From assembly GCA_903857865.1 (NCBI GenBank), contig CAIOGO010000010.1:186001-250000 (forward strand): DNA of 64,000 nucleotides, in the 5' to 3' direction. The translations under genes were made by a program, and so were the position numbers. Positions 38,887 to 47,383 of this stretch are shown in pieces. Source of the stretch: an uncultured bacterium (GTDB taxonomy: Bacteria > Bipolaricaulota > Bipolaricaulia > UBA7950 > UBA9294). Each line of letters starts with the position of its first letter. Position 1 is the first letter of the stretch. The notes below the pieces were generated by a model. It was not told the DNA's origin. It did no database searches and was given only the letters and a program-made list of their open reading frames with translations.

Positions 38887-41800
38887 ATGAGTTACGGACG
38901 TTCTCCCCTGCATGTGCTCGATGTCGACGCACAGACGGCCGCCCTGATTGCCGCCGAGGAGCGCCGCCAGCGGGAGAAGATCATTCTCATTCCCTCGGAG
39001 AGCCTGACGCCGCTTCCCGTACGAGAAGCTTTGGGATCGGCGTTCACCAGCGTCTACGCCGAGGGCTACCCACGCAAGGCGATGATGCGGCAGACCCAAG
39101 ATGAGCTCGCCGACATCGATGTGCAGCTGGCAAGCTACCGGCGCTATGCGGATCGCCGATTCTACAAGGGAACGGAGATGGCCGACCTCGTGGAGTCGCT
39201 CGCCGCGCGACGCGCCGCGGAGTGCTTCGCCACGGCGGAGTATCCGGCGGATCGCATTTTCGCCAACGTCCAGCCGCTCTCCGGAGCCGCTGCGAACCTT
39301 GCCGTCTACGATGCCTTCGTCAAGCCCGGCGAGACCGTCATGGGCATGGCGCTCACCGAGGGCGGACACCTCACGCACGGGTCGGAGTTCAATGTGACCG
39401 GCCGGAGATACCGGATCGTCTCCTACGCGATCGATCGCGGCACGGGCAAGCTCGACTATGAGGGAATCCTCGCCCTCGCCTTGGAGCATCGCCCGCGCAT
39501 GATCATCGGCGGATTCACCACCTACCCCTGGCAGCCGGACTGGGCAAGATTCCGAGAGATTGCAGATGCTGTCGGCGCCATTCTCCTCGCCGACGTTGCG
39601 CACACGGCCGGGTTGATCGTCGGAAAGGTCTACCCGAACCCGATCGGACACGCGCACGTGGTGTCCTTCACGACGCACAAGACCCTATGCGGCGGCCGCG
39701 GCGCCGTCATTCTGTCGACCGACCCCCAGATCGCCTCGCGTATCGACACGGCCGTGTTCCCTGGCCAGCAGGGCGGGCCGCACGTGAACAAATTCGCCGC
39801 CCTAGCGGTCACGCTCAAGTTGGCACAAGAGCCAGCCTTCGCAGCTCTGCAACGCCGCATCGTCGAAAACGCACAGCACCTTGCGCGCGCGCTCGCGGAG
39901 AACGGCCTCACGATGGCCTACGGCGGCACCGACACCCACCTCCTGCTCGTCGACCTGCGGGAGATCAAGACGAACACAGGATTCGTCATGATGGGGGAGA
40001 TCGCGTCCCGTATCCTCGACCTCGCCGGGCTCGTCTGCAACAAGAACACGCTCCCCGGCGATCGGAGTGCTGCGGACGCCCACGGCATCCGACTCGGCAC
40101 ACCGTGGGCGACCCAGCGTGGCATGGGCAAGGTGGAGATGGAGGCCATCGGGCGCATCGTCGCCGAGGTGCTGTTGTCGATTCGCCCATTCTCGTACCAA
40201 GGACTACGCGGCGAGTTGTCGCGCGGCAAGCTGCCGCTCAAGGTGCTCGATCGGGCGAAGCAAGAGGTGCGGGAGATCGTAGCGCACATCGAACCGAGAG
40301 TCGGCGGTCGGACGGAGGAAGAGCGCCGACGCGCTGGTGCATCGCAGTGGACTGTCCTGCGAGTGCGCAGCGGCCGGGCAGGCGCGCTGCTCCAGGAGGC
40401 GACGACAAGTGACATTCGCCAGCTTGCCGCGTCGACATCGTGTTCGACGTATCTGATCGACGAGCAGGGGTGTGCAATTTCCTCCGCCATCGTTGGGTGT
40501 CTCGGCCGGGACGACTATGTTGTGCTCGTTCCCCCCGACTGCGCTCGCGAGGTTCACTCGTGGCTGGAGGGGCTGGCTGAAGGGTACACCTTGTTCGATT
40601 CCGGCGACTTGTTCCGCAAGATCCAGGGGCCAGCGCTCATCGAGGAGACGGACGACTCCGCCCTACCGCTGGCCGTACGGTCGTGGCTCGCGCTGCCGAT
40701 AGAAGAGAGCGTCGCGGGCCAGACCGTCACGAGAATCGCCGCGGAGAATCCCCGGAGGTTCGCGCTCGACAAGCCGTACTTCGTCGGCCAGCGATTCCTC
40801 GATCTTCAGGGAAGTCAGGCCGCGCCCCCGGCGTTCTCGTGGACCGAAGAGGGGCAAAGGAATCCGCGCACGACGGCGCTCCACGAATCGCATGTCGCGC
40901 TGGGAGCGAGGCTCGTTCCCTTCGCCGGGTGGGAGATGCCGGTCTGGTACACGTCGGCCCTCGAGGAGCACCGCACCGTGCGCCGTGCAGCAGGCCTGTT
41001 CGACCTTGGCCACATGGGAGTGTTCCAGGTCGAGGGCGAGCGCGCGACCGAGTTCCTCGATGCTGTGACATCGAACTACGAAGGCTGGCTCGAGGACGGA
41101 CAGTCGCACTACGCCTACTTGTTGGGGCCTGACGGAAAGGCCATCGACGACATCTGGGTGTACCGGCGGGCGTGGAATCGTTACCTCGTCGTTGTCAACG
41201 CGGCGAACGAGCAGAAAGATTGGGCCTGGCTGACTGGCGTCAATGAAGGGCGGTACGCCGTCGATTCGGACCATCCAGCATGCCGCCTGGCTCCCGGCGT
41301 CGTGCTGCGGGACCTGAAGCGAGAGCGAGGCGTGATGGACATCGCTCTTCAAGGTCCGAAGAGCTACACCGTACTGAAGGAGATCCTCGGCCCCGGCGAA
41401 CGCCGGCTCGTGGCTGCACTTGAGAGGACGGAGTTCGTCGAGGTCGCCGCAGACGGCCACCAACTCCTCGTAGCACGCACGGGGTACACGGGCGAGCCGT
41501 TGGGATACGAGATCTACTCCGCGGCAGCCGACGCGCTGTGGCTGTGGAACCGCCTGCTCGATCTCGGCCGACCGCTCGGCCTTCTTCCGTGCGGACTCGC
41601 GTCGCGCGACTCGACGCGGACGGAGGCGGGCCTGCCCCTCTACGGGCACGAACTGGCCGGACCTCGTGACGTCAACCCGTTCGAGGCCGGATTCGGGCCG
41701 TACGTCAAGCTGCACAAGGCCTTCTTCGTTGGCCGCGCGGCGTGCATCAACTACTACCTCGAACAGAAACGGGAGATCGTACGGTTCGAGGTGGAAGTCG

Positions 41801-42084
41801 GATCACGCCCCGTTCGCGAGGGTGCCCTCGTCCTCGACCGGAACGGAACGGTGCTCGGGCACGTGACGAGCTGTGTCAGTCTTGGCGAAGCGCAAATAGG
41901 GCTCGCCCTGCTCGAACGGCGAGGACTCGATGCGGACACACCTGTCTTGCTCGTCCCCACGCCACGCCCCGACTCCTCGCCGGAGACGGCGGATGTCGGA
42001 GCACGCCTTCCGGTGGCCAGCCCGGGACGAATCGTCTCGCGCTTCCTGGCGAGAGACCTCCCGCCGGAGAGCGAAGCAGAATAG
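38887..42084 (+). CDS. serine hydroxymethyltransferase - YgfZ-like - aminomethyltransferase (GcvT) fusion
   Basis: A 1065-residue fusion. Residues about 1-470 are serine hydroxymethyltransferase, which interconverts serine and glycine with tetrahydrofolate; the PLP lysine is Lys265 in S-F-T-T-H-K-T-L-C-G-G-R-G. Residues about 488-650 resemble a shortened YgfZ/GcvT-like folate-binding domain (VLRVRSGRAGALLQEATTSD, C-L-G-R-D-D-Y-V-V-L-V-P). Residues about 659-1065 are GcvT, the tetrahydrofolate-dependent T-protein of the glycine cleavage system (H-V-A-L-G-A-R-L-V-P-F-A-G-W-E-M-P, D-L-G-H-M-G, E-A-G-L-P-L-Y-G-H-E-L). ATG at 38887 has AAGGAG 7 nt upstream. Proteins P, H and L are not in this window. 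Confidence 0.93.
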   Translation: MSYGRSPLHVLDVDAQTAALIAAEERRQREKIILIPSESLTPLPVREALGSAFTSVYAEGYPRKAMMRQTQDELADIDVQLASYRRYADRRFYKGTEMADLVESLAARRAAECFATAEYPADRIFANVQPLSGAAANLAVYDAFVKPGETVMGMALTEGGHLTHGSEFNVTGRRYRIVSYAIDRGTGKLDYEGILALALEHRPRMIIGGFTTYPWQPDWARFREIADAVGAILLADVAHTAGLIVGKVYPNPIGHAHVVSFTTHKTLCGGRGAVILSTDPQIASRIDTAVFPGQQGGPHVNKFAALAVTLKLAQEPAFAALQRRIVENAQHLARALAENGLTMAYGGTDTHLLLVDLREIKTNTGFVMMGEIASRILDLAGLVCNKNTLPGDRSAADAHGIRLGTPWATQRGMGKVEMEAIGRIVAEVLLSIRPFSYQGLRGELSRGKLPLKVLDRAKQEVREIVAHIEPRVGGRTEEERRRAGASQWTVLRVRSGRAGALLQEATTSDIRQLAASTSCSTYLIDEQGCAISSAIVGCLGRDDYVVLVPPDCAREVHSWLEGLAEGYTLFDSGDLFRKIQGPALIEETDDSALPLAVRSWLALPIEESVAGQTVTRIAAENPRRFALDKPYFVGQRFLDLQGSQAAPPAFSWTEEGQRNPRTTALHESHVALGARLVPFAGWEMPVWYTSALEEHRTVRRAAGLFDLGHMGVFQVEGERATEFLDAVTSNYEGWLEDGQSHYAYLLGPDGKAIDDIWVYRRAWNRYLVVVNAANEQKDWAWLTGVNEGRYAVDSDHPACRLAPGVVLRDLKRERGVMDIALQGPKSYTVLKEILGPGERRLVAALERTEFVEVAADGHQLLVARTGYTGEPLGYEIYSAAADALWLWNRLLDLGRPLGLLPCGLASRDSTRTEAGLPLYGHELAGPRDVNPFEAGFGPYVKLHKAFFVGRAACINYYLEQKREIVRFEVEVGSRPVREGALVLDRNGTVLGHVTSCVSLGEAQIGLALLERRGLDADTPVLLVPTPRPDSSPETADVGARLPVASPGRIVSRFLARDLPPESEAE

Positions 42085-42128
42085 CTCAGCTGGAGTGACA
42101 CGCCGAGTTCTGGGAATGCCAGGAAGGG

Positions 42129-42563
42129 CTAGTTCAGGCGGCGGTCGCCCGTCGACGTCGGCGCGACCGAATGCAGCCACTTGAGCTCCGGAGGCAACAC
42201 GGACTGGAGAGCGAGCGCGTATTCGCGCCACTGGTCTCGTTCCTCACTCATGTCCTGGAGAAGCTCCTGGACGAAGGCCATCTCCACCTCGGGACGAATC
42301 ACGATGAACACGCCCGAAGAGACATCGCCATCTCCGAGTTCGCCCCTCAGGCGGTCGGCAGCCTCGCGGATGGGGAGTCCTTCCTCGCGCCGCAACTCCT
42401 CGAGCCTACGCAGGATGGCCACCGCTTCGCCGCGGAAGATCAAGCGGTTGCGGTCGCCGCGCGTGAGGTAGCCTTCGAGCATGTCGCCGAGGGCGTCAAC
42501 CCGCAAACGAACTGCCCGCTTAGACAGGCCGAGGAATCTCGCCACTTCGTCCAACGTGACCAT
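42129..42563 (-). CDS. MerR-type/helix-turn-helix regulator
   Basis: A 144-residue protein whose first 60 residues (V-T-L-D-E-V-A-R-F-L-G-L-S-K-R-A-V-R-L-R-V) form a MerR-like helix-turn-helix with a wing, followed by a helical dimerisation region (L-R-R-L-E-E-L-R-R-E-E-G) and a short C-terminal part. No metal-binding cysteines are present. The ATG at 42563 is only 6 nt after a perfect TATAAT, and no ribosome site exists, so the mRNA is very probably leaderless. A possible autoregulatory hairpin lies just upstream (42585-42608). It converges with the SHMT-GcvT gene. Confidence 0.72.
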   Translation of the reverse strand: MVTLDEVARFLGLSKRAVRLRVDALGDMLEGYLTRGDRNRLIFRGEAVAILRRLEELRREEGLPIREAADRLRGELGDGDVSSGVFIVIRPEVEMAFVQELLQDMSEERDQWREYALALQSVLPPELKWLHSVAPTSTGDRRLN

Positions 42564-42569
42564 GCGCTC

Positions 42570-42575
42570 ATTATA
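42570..42575 (-). promoter_or_regulatory. -10 box for a leaderless transcript of the HTH gene
   Basis: A perfect minus-strand TATAAT separated from the ATG by GAGCGC. No convincing -35 is found. An inverted repeat (TCCCGCA and TGCGGGA, 42585-42608) lies immediately upstream and may be an operator. Confidence 0.5.
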
Positions 42576-43050
42576 CGCAAAAGATCCCGCACATCGTGTG
42601 ATGCGGGAAACCGTCGGGGCATCGAATCACGCCTCACAGACCGCGCCGTCGGGCCGCGAGCCGAGTCGGCCTCAGACCTCGGCACGTGTGGCCGCGCGGG
42701 TCAGCCTGGAGGACCCTGCGAACCCCGCTCCCCATCGACCAGCCGGGACAGCGAGAATCTTTCGATGGATGCTGGATCCGGCGAAGTGTCGAAGAAGCCA
42801 TGGATTCTCGAAAGAATGAGACTCCGCTCCGGCAGATTCTGGAGGAGACTGTTCGCAAGGCACACGTAGCTCAGCCGTAGGAGATCGAGGTCGATCGGCC
42901 GAGCGCACGTCGTCGTTCGCGTCGTCGCGACCCCATTGGAGCGCGCATCCTTCTGCGCACTCGCAGAGTCCAGCGGTGAGCCGATGACCGACCCGCCGGA
43001 CGGCGGGAGATCCGCCTCACTCCTGACCAAGTTCATGTCCGCCTCCTCTC

Positions 43051-43080
43051 GAGAAAAAGAAAAGACCCAGGCCTCGCCTG
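43051..43080 (-). terminator. intrinsic terminator or attenuator hairpin
   Basis: On the minus strand CAGGC-GAG-GCCTG (43068-43080; extendable by two more pairs with one bulged base) is followed by GTCTTTTCTTTTTCTC (43051-43066). It lies 15 nt before the ATG at 43036, so it either ends a short RNA or attenuates that reading frame. Confidence 0.55.
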
Positions 43081-43171
43081 TGGTCTCCGTGCCCGCGCCG
43101 CCCGGCTCACGCCGGCGTCCGGGCTACAGCGTCGTGAAGAGCGATGCGAAAGCGGAGCCGAAAGCCGGCTC
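43068..43171 (-). ncRNA. candidate structured RNA (three consecutive hairpins)
   Basis: On the minus strand, in order of transcription: GAGCCG/CGGCTC stem (43155-43171), a nested GCCCGG/CCGGGC stem enclosing the palindrome ACGCCGGCGT (43100-43124), then the terminator hairpin at 43068-43080. This arrangement fits a leader RNA, riboswitch-like attenuator or small RNA ending at the U tract. I recognise none of the glycine, TPP, SAM or cobalamin riboswitch consensus elements. Confidence 0.3.
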
Positions 43172-43304
43172 CTCGGAAACATCCATCCGCAGATCGCTCA
43201 TCCGTCTCATAACTCGGGCAACGTATCACGGAATGCCGCCCACGTCAATGGCACGCATTCTCCGCGAGTGGCGTCCTCGGACCCGCTTTGGTAGCCTCAT
43301 CTCC

Positions 43305-44072
43305 ATGGATCTCATGCAAGCAGCGCGTGACGTGGAACAGTTGCTCGAGGCCGAGGGAAGGTTGATTCGCCTATCCTCCAGCGCGCGGACCGTGTTTGTC
43401 GGCGACGTGCACGGCGACCTCGACGCCGTTGAGTGCGTGTTCACAGAGGCTGCACCGGGAACGGTCATCGTCTTCCTTGGAGACGTCGTCGACCGTGGGC
43501 TCTCGTCTCGCGAGGCCCTGACGCGCATTCTCCTTGCGAAGCTCGATCGGCCACAGGCGGTCTTTCTTCTCATGGGAAACCACGAGGCGTGGGGAGCGGC
43601 CAGCTTTCGGCCCGCCGACTTCTGGGAGTCGCTATCGCGGAAGGAGGTCTCCGCCTTGTCTCCCATCCTGCTGAAACTCCCTTTCGCCGCGTGGCATGAG
43701 GCTGGGGTTCTTGGGCTACACGGCGCACTACCCGATCTGCCGACGCTCAACCATCTAGCGACCGTGGCGGTCCCCAGCCCTCCGTGGCGTGACATCACGT
43801 GGGGCGACTGGAGCGACTCCGCAACGTCCCCGGAGAATCTGACGGGGCGACCGACGTACGGGACGAGCGAGTTCATCGCCCGCGCCCGTCGCCTCGGAGT
43901 CCGCGTGCTCGTCCGCTCGCATCAGCCGCACGCTCCGACCTACCTCTTCGAGGATCGGTGTCTCACGCTGTTCACGTCGAGAGCGTACGGAGGAGGGCCA
44001 CGGCGCGTAGCGGTCCTTGCGCCCGGAAGGGCGGTATCCACCGCGCACGATCTGGATGTCGTCGAGATTTGA
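43305..44072 (+). CDS. PPP-type protein phosphatase (calcineurin-like)
   Basis: A 255-residue metallophosphoesterase with the Ser/Thr phosphatase signature set: G-D-V-H-G-D near residue 31, G-D-V-V-D-R-G near 61, G-N-H-E near 94, and later H residues in L-H-G-A-L-P and R-S-H-Q-P-H. These bind two metal ions. The bacterial PrpA/PrpB-like or diadenosine-tetraphosphatase subtypes are both possible. The ATG at 43305 has no Shine-Dalgarno site; TAGCCT ends 7 nt before it, so a leaderless mRNA is likely. No partner kinase is nearby. Confidence 0.85.
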   Translation: MDLMQAARDVEQLLEAEGRLIRLSSSARTVFVGDVHGDLDAVECVFTEAAPGTVIVFLGDVVDRGLSSREALTRILLAKLDRPQAVFLLMGNHEAWGAASFRPADFWESLSRKEVSALSPILLKLPFAAWHEAGVLGLHGALPDLPTLNHLATVAVPSPPWRDITWGDWSDSATSPENLTGRPTYGTSEFIARARRLGVRVLVRSHQPHAPTYLFEDRCLTLFTSRAYGGGPRRVAVLAPGRAVSTAHDLDVVEI

Positions 44073-44153
44073 GAGACCCTTGCCGCGGACCCAGCGAGCC
44101 GCTATTGTCGGCAGACGGCGTGATCGGGAGCGCCTATCCCAAAGGAGACTCCG

Positions 44154-45262
44154 GTGTCCGATGCGCGCGTTGAGAAGCTGGCGCAGGTATTGGTGCAGTA
44201 CTCGATGTCCATTCGATGCAACGACAGGGTCTACGTGCAGGGGAGTTCCCTTGCCGAGCCGCTTCTCAAAGCCATCCTCGTCGAGGTCTTGAAAGCTGGA
44301 GGACATCCTCATGTGCGTGCCCAGCTCCCGGGTGCGGAAGAACTCTTCTACCGCTACGCATCGGACGATCAACTCCAGCACGTGGCTCCTGCCACGCGCC
44401 TGCTCTACGAGACCTACGACGCCATGATCAGTATCTGGAGCGCCGCGAACACGAGGGAACTCACGAATGTTCCCCCGCAGAAACTCGTCCTCGCCCAGCA
44501 ATCCTCGCGTGAGCTGTTCCGAACCTTCACGCAACGCACGGCGGCCGGCGAGCTTCACTGGGTAGGCACGCTGTTCCCGACCACGGCGTTCGCCCAGGAC
44601 GCTGAGATGGGCCTCGCGGAGTACGAGGACTTCGTCTACAACGCCTGCCTGCCGGATTCTGCCGACCCCGTAGGCCACTGGCAACGCCTCTCGACGTGGC
44701 AGCAGACGTTGGTGGATTGGCTCAAAGGAAGAGAGACTCTGCGCGTCGAGGCGCCCGAGGTGGATCTGCGGATGAGGATCTCCGGCCGCACCTTCGTGAA
44801 TTGCGACGGAAAGAGGAACATGCCGGACGGCGAGATTTTCACGGGCCCGGTGGAAGACAGCGTCGAGGGCCACGTTCGCTTCTCCTATCCCACCGTCTAT
44901 CAGGGACGCCGTCTCGACGGCGTGCATGTCTGCTTCAAGAACGGGAGGTCGCGAAAGCAACGGCCGACAGGGGCGAGGGCTTTCTCCTGCGGACTCTGGA
45001 TGCAGACGAGGGGGCTCGCTACGTCCGTGAGTTCGCCATCGGGACGAACAAGGGAATTACGCGCGCAACGGGCAACACGCTGTTCGGCGAGAAGATCTGC
45101 GGCAGCTTCCACATGGCCCTCGGGGCCGGAATGCCCGAGACGGGGAGTCGCAACGAGTCGGCCATCCACTGGGACATGGTGTGCGACCTCATGCAGGGCG
45201 GTCGGATCTGGGTCGATGACGAACTGATCTACGAGAATGGGGACTTCGTCATTCGCGGCTAG
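44154..45262 (+). CDS. M29 aminopeptidase T-like metalloprotease, frameshifted
   Basis: A thermophilic-aminopeptidase (M29) relative. The first frame, 44154-44945, carries the N-terminal domain and the catalytic-domain start with G-E-I-F-T-G-P-V-E-D-S-V-E-G. At 44943-44945 (GGG in AAC-GGG-AGG) the reading must move by -1 to continue as E-V-A-K-A-T-A-D-R to the stop at 45262. The second part supplies metal ligands (S-F-H-M-A-L-G, I-H-W-D-M-V). Left in one frame the protein stops at 45227 with nonsense sequence. One missing G, or a sequence error, explains this; there is no slippery heptamer. GTG start has AAAGGAG upstream. It is followed by an M20 hydrolase. Confidence 0.82.
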
Positions 45263-45280
45263 CCCCGAGAGCGGAGGATC

Positions 45281-46660
45281 ATGGGCACGGCGAGCCGGCA
45301 GGATGCGACCGACGATGATTGCTGGATCGAGCGGGAAGCTCAACGGATGGAAGCGGAGCTCGTTCGGAATCGTCGAGAGGTCCACCGTCACGCCGAGTCG
45401 GCTTGGACAGAGTTCTGGACCACGTCGTACATCGCCAAGCGCTTGGCGGAGTCCGGGTACAACGTCCTGATCGGTTCGGATGTCTGCTGCGACAGCGCGC
45501 GAATGGGCGTCCCACCGGACGCCATGGTGGAGCAGCACCGATGTCGCGCCTTGGAGCAGGGGGCCGACGCCGATCTTCTCAAGGCCATGCGCGGCGGACT
45601 CACCGGCGCCATCGGCTCTCGGTCCCAAGGGCGGGGACCCGTGATCGCGCTTCGCTTCGACATCGACGCCCTTGAACTCCTCGAGAGCAAGGAGTTGACC
45701 CATCGTCCGACACGCGAAGGGTTCGCGTCCCTGAACGACGGTGTGTGTCACGCCTGCGGACATGACGGGCATGTCGCGATTGGCCTCGGCGTCGCCAGCA
45801 TCCTGTCGCGCCTCCCTGAGGGTCTCCCCGGCACACTTCGACTCATCTTCCAGCCCGCGGAAGAAGGGGTCCGCGGCGCTCGCGCGATCGTCGCCGCCGG
45901 GCACTTGTCCGATGTCGACTACGTCATTGGATGCCACCTCCTCTCCGGGTGGGCCGTCGGGGAGTTCGCGTCGGGACTCGGCGGATACGCCGCAACACGC
46001 AAGTTCGACGTACGCTTTCTCGGCGAGGCAGCTCACGCCGGCGGGTCGCCGGAAGGGGGAAGGAACGCACTCCTCGCCGCGGCCACGGCGGCCCTGCACC
46101 TCCACGCTCTGCCCAGACATCACGGCGGTTTCACGCGAGTCCATGTCGGGCGAATGGAGGCCGGAACAGGCCGGAATGTGATTCCCGACCGAGCGCTTCT
46201 TGTTGCGGAAGTCCGCGGAGGCACGGGCGCACTTTGCCAGTCAATGTACGAACGCGCCGCGCGCGTTGTGGCCGCCGCCGCCGCCATGTACGGGTGCGCC
46301 GTCGACATCATCCTGATGGGACAAGCCGATACCGCGCAGAGTGATCCAGATTTGGCCCGTCGCGTGGAGAACGCCGGCGCGCACGTGGGGCCGTTTACTT
46401 TCCATGACGTCGACGCAATCGGCGGAAGCGAGGACTTCACGGAGATGATGAGAGCCGTGCAGGCTCGGGGAGGCCTTGCGACGAGCGTTGGGATCGGCGG
46501 CGACTACCACGGAATCAGCCGAGACGATGCGAATCGAAGCGGTCTCTTGGCTCCGCACAGTGGCGTGTTCGACTTCGACGAACGCGCCCTGGGCGTGGCC
46601 GTGCGCGTCTTGTCTCGTCTCGTCATCGACCTCGCCAGAGAAGCGCAAGAGACAACATAG
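45281..46660 (+). CDS. M20 family amidohydrolase (AbgA-like)
   Basis: A 459-residue metal-dependent hydrolase of the peptidase M20 family. The metal motifs are R-F-D-I-D-A and H-A-C-G-H-D-G-H, and the general base region is Q-P-A-E-E-G. Dimerisation-domain segments (G-E-A-A-H-A-G-G) and the last ligand in H-S-G-V-F-D follow. N-terminal features and the long insertion fit the p-aminobenzoyl-glutamate hydrolase AbgA or aminoacylase-type enzymes better than a dipeptidase. It begins 18 nt after the M29 stop; the two may work together in peptide or folate-fragment degradation. Confidence 0.88.
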   Translation: MGTASRQDATDDDCWIEREAQRMEAELVRNRREVHRHAESAWTEFWTTSYIAKRLAESGYNVLIGSDVCCDSARMGVPPDAMVEQHRCRALEQGADADLLKAMRGGLTGAIGSRSQGRGPVIALRFDIDALELLESKELTHRPTREGFASLNDGVCHACGHDGHVAIGLGVASILSRLPEGLPGTLRLIFQPAEEGVRGARAIVAAGHLSDVDYVIGCHLLSGWAVGEFASGLGGYAATRKFDVRFLGEAAHAGGSPEGGRNALLAAATAALHLHALPRHHGGFTRVHVGRMEAGTGRNVIPDRALLVAEVRGGTGALCQSMYERAARVVAAAAAMYGCAVDIILMGQADTAQSDPDLARRVENAGAHVGPFTFHDVDAIGGSEDFTEMMRAVQARGGLATSVGIGGDYHGISRDDANRSGLLAPHSGVFDFDERALGVAVRVLSRLVIDLAREAQETT

Positions 46661-47070
46661 CGGGCAGAAGGACTGGGCGGCTGGCGCACCAGTAGCGGAG
46701 GGACCCGGCGAAGACTCTCGGCCACGTGGCTGCGCCTCTGGGCTGGACAAACGGGAAGAGACGGAGTATTGACTCGACTAGCGGAGAGTCGGTATTCTGC
46801 GGCCCCGAATGGCATGTTTGACCTCGGCTTCCAAGGTGCGCGAGGACGCAGAGAGTCGCCCGCATCAAAGGGTCGAGAATCTCGGAGTACCAGGAGAGCC
46901 GGAATGGCGGATGCGGCGGAGCAGCGTGCGAGGATCGAGGGGACACCTGCGCGGCTGGATGCGATCGGGGGGCATTCCAAGTGGAGAACCGCGAGCCGTC
47001 TCGGCTGTCTTTCTATATATAAAGCAGAGATGTTGCTGTGTATGATAATGCCGCATATAAGGAGGGACTT
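46661..47070 (+). other. 410-bp gap, promoter and long leader only
   Basis: Between the M20 stop and the LysW-like start I see no convincing gene. The reading frames are short and GC-shadow-like. Present are a promoter candidate at 46769-46798, an AT-rich patch around 47010-47024 and a second -10-like TATGAT at 47041. Confidence 0.5.
46769..46798 (+). promoter_or_regulatory. promoter candidate upstream of the LysW-like gene
   Basis: TTGACT (46769-46774), 18-nt spacer, TATTCT (46793-46798). A GACTC/GAGTC inverted repeat spans the spacer start. The transcript would carry a leader of about 265 nt to the GTG at 47071, or encode a small RNA. Confidence 0.42.
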
Positions 47071-47289
47071 GTGAGCAAGATCGTGTGTCCTGTGTGTGAC
47101 GCGGCGCTCGATCTCGACAAGGACGAGCTCGGTCTGTTCAACCGCCTGCGCTGCGAGGAATGCGAGGCGCTGCTCGAGGTTGTCGAGGAGGACCCGATCC
47201 GCCTGGAGTGGATTGAGGAAGAGGACGACTTCGAGGAAGACGAGGAGCTCGACGCTGAGGAGGAGGAAGAGGACGACGACTACGCCTAG
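47071..47289 (+). CDS. LysW-like zinc-ribbon amino-group carrier protein
   Basis: A 72-residue very acidic protein with an N-terminal zinc ribbon (C-P-V-C, then C-E-E-C) and a long acidic tail. This matches LysW, the carrier that holds the amino group of lysine or arginine precursors through a C-terminal glutamate. Here the tail ends in E-D-D-D-Y-A, without the E-D-W-G-E motif used in lysine biosynthesis. It may therefore be a carrier for another pathway or a remnant. GTG at 47071 has AAGGAGG 5 nt upstream. A 12-bp hairpin follows. LysX and LysZ are not in this window. Confidence 0.75.
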   Translation: MSKIVCPVCDAALDLDKDELGLFNRLRCEECEALLEVVEEDPIRLEWIEEEDDFEEDEELDAEEEEEDDDYA

Positions 47290-47342
47290 GCCGTCGCTGC
47301 AGCGGGGGCTCTAGCCGCCGGGTCGATGGCGCGGCATGCGGA

Positions 47343-47377
47343 GGAGGGAAGGCGAGGCCAGGTTCCGCCTTCCCTCC
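47343..47377 (+). terminator. terminator hairpin between LysW-like and corA
   Basis: A perfect 12-bp stem (GGAGGGAAGGCG and CGCCTTCCCTCC) with an 11-nt loop, between two convergent genes. It is followed by CTCCTTCT on the plus strand, so a run of T is weak. The location supports a bidirectional terminator. Confidence 0.6.
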
Positions 47378-47383
47378 CTCCTT

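Larger units (their letters stand above)
42564..43304. other. 741-bp stretch without a confident gene
   Basis: Holds the HTH promoter region, a possible minus-strand reading frame of 111 codons (43036 to 42701) that begins after a good GGAGG-CGGAC-ATG but whose sequence is low in recognisable features, and a structured leader with a terminator-like element before it (43051-43171). On the plus strand the phosphatase gene begins at 43305; upstream in-frame extension is not gene-like. Apart from these I see nothing. Confidence 0.5.

Noticed and set aside
42866-42900. tRNA-like stretch containing GTAGCTCAGCCG
   Set aside because: No acceptor stem, anticodon arm or TTC loop can be paired around it. 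I found no other tRNA-like sequence in the window.
44937-44950. Programmed -1 frameshift in the M29 gene
   Set aside because: No X-XXY-YYZ heptamer or strong downstream structure is apparent, so an indel is more likely.
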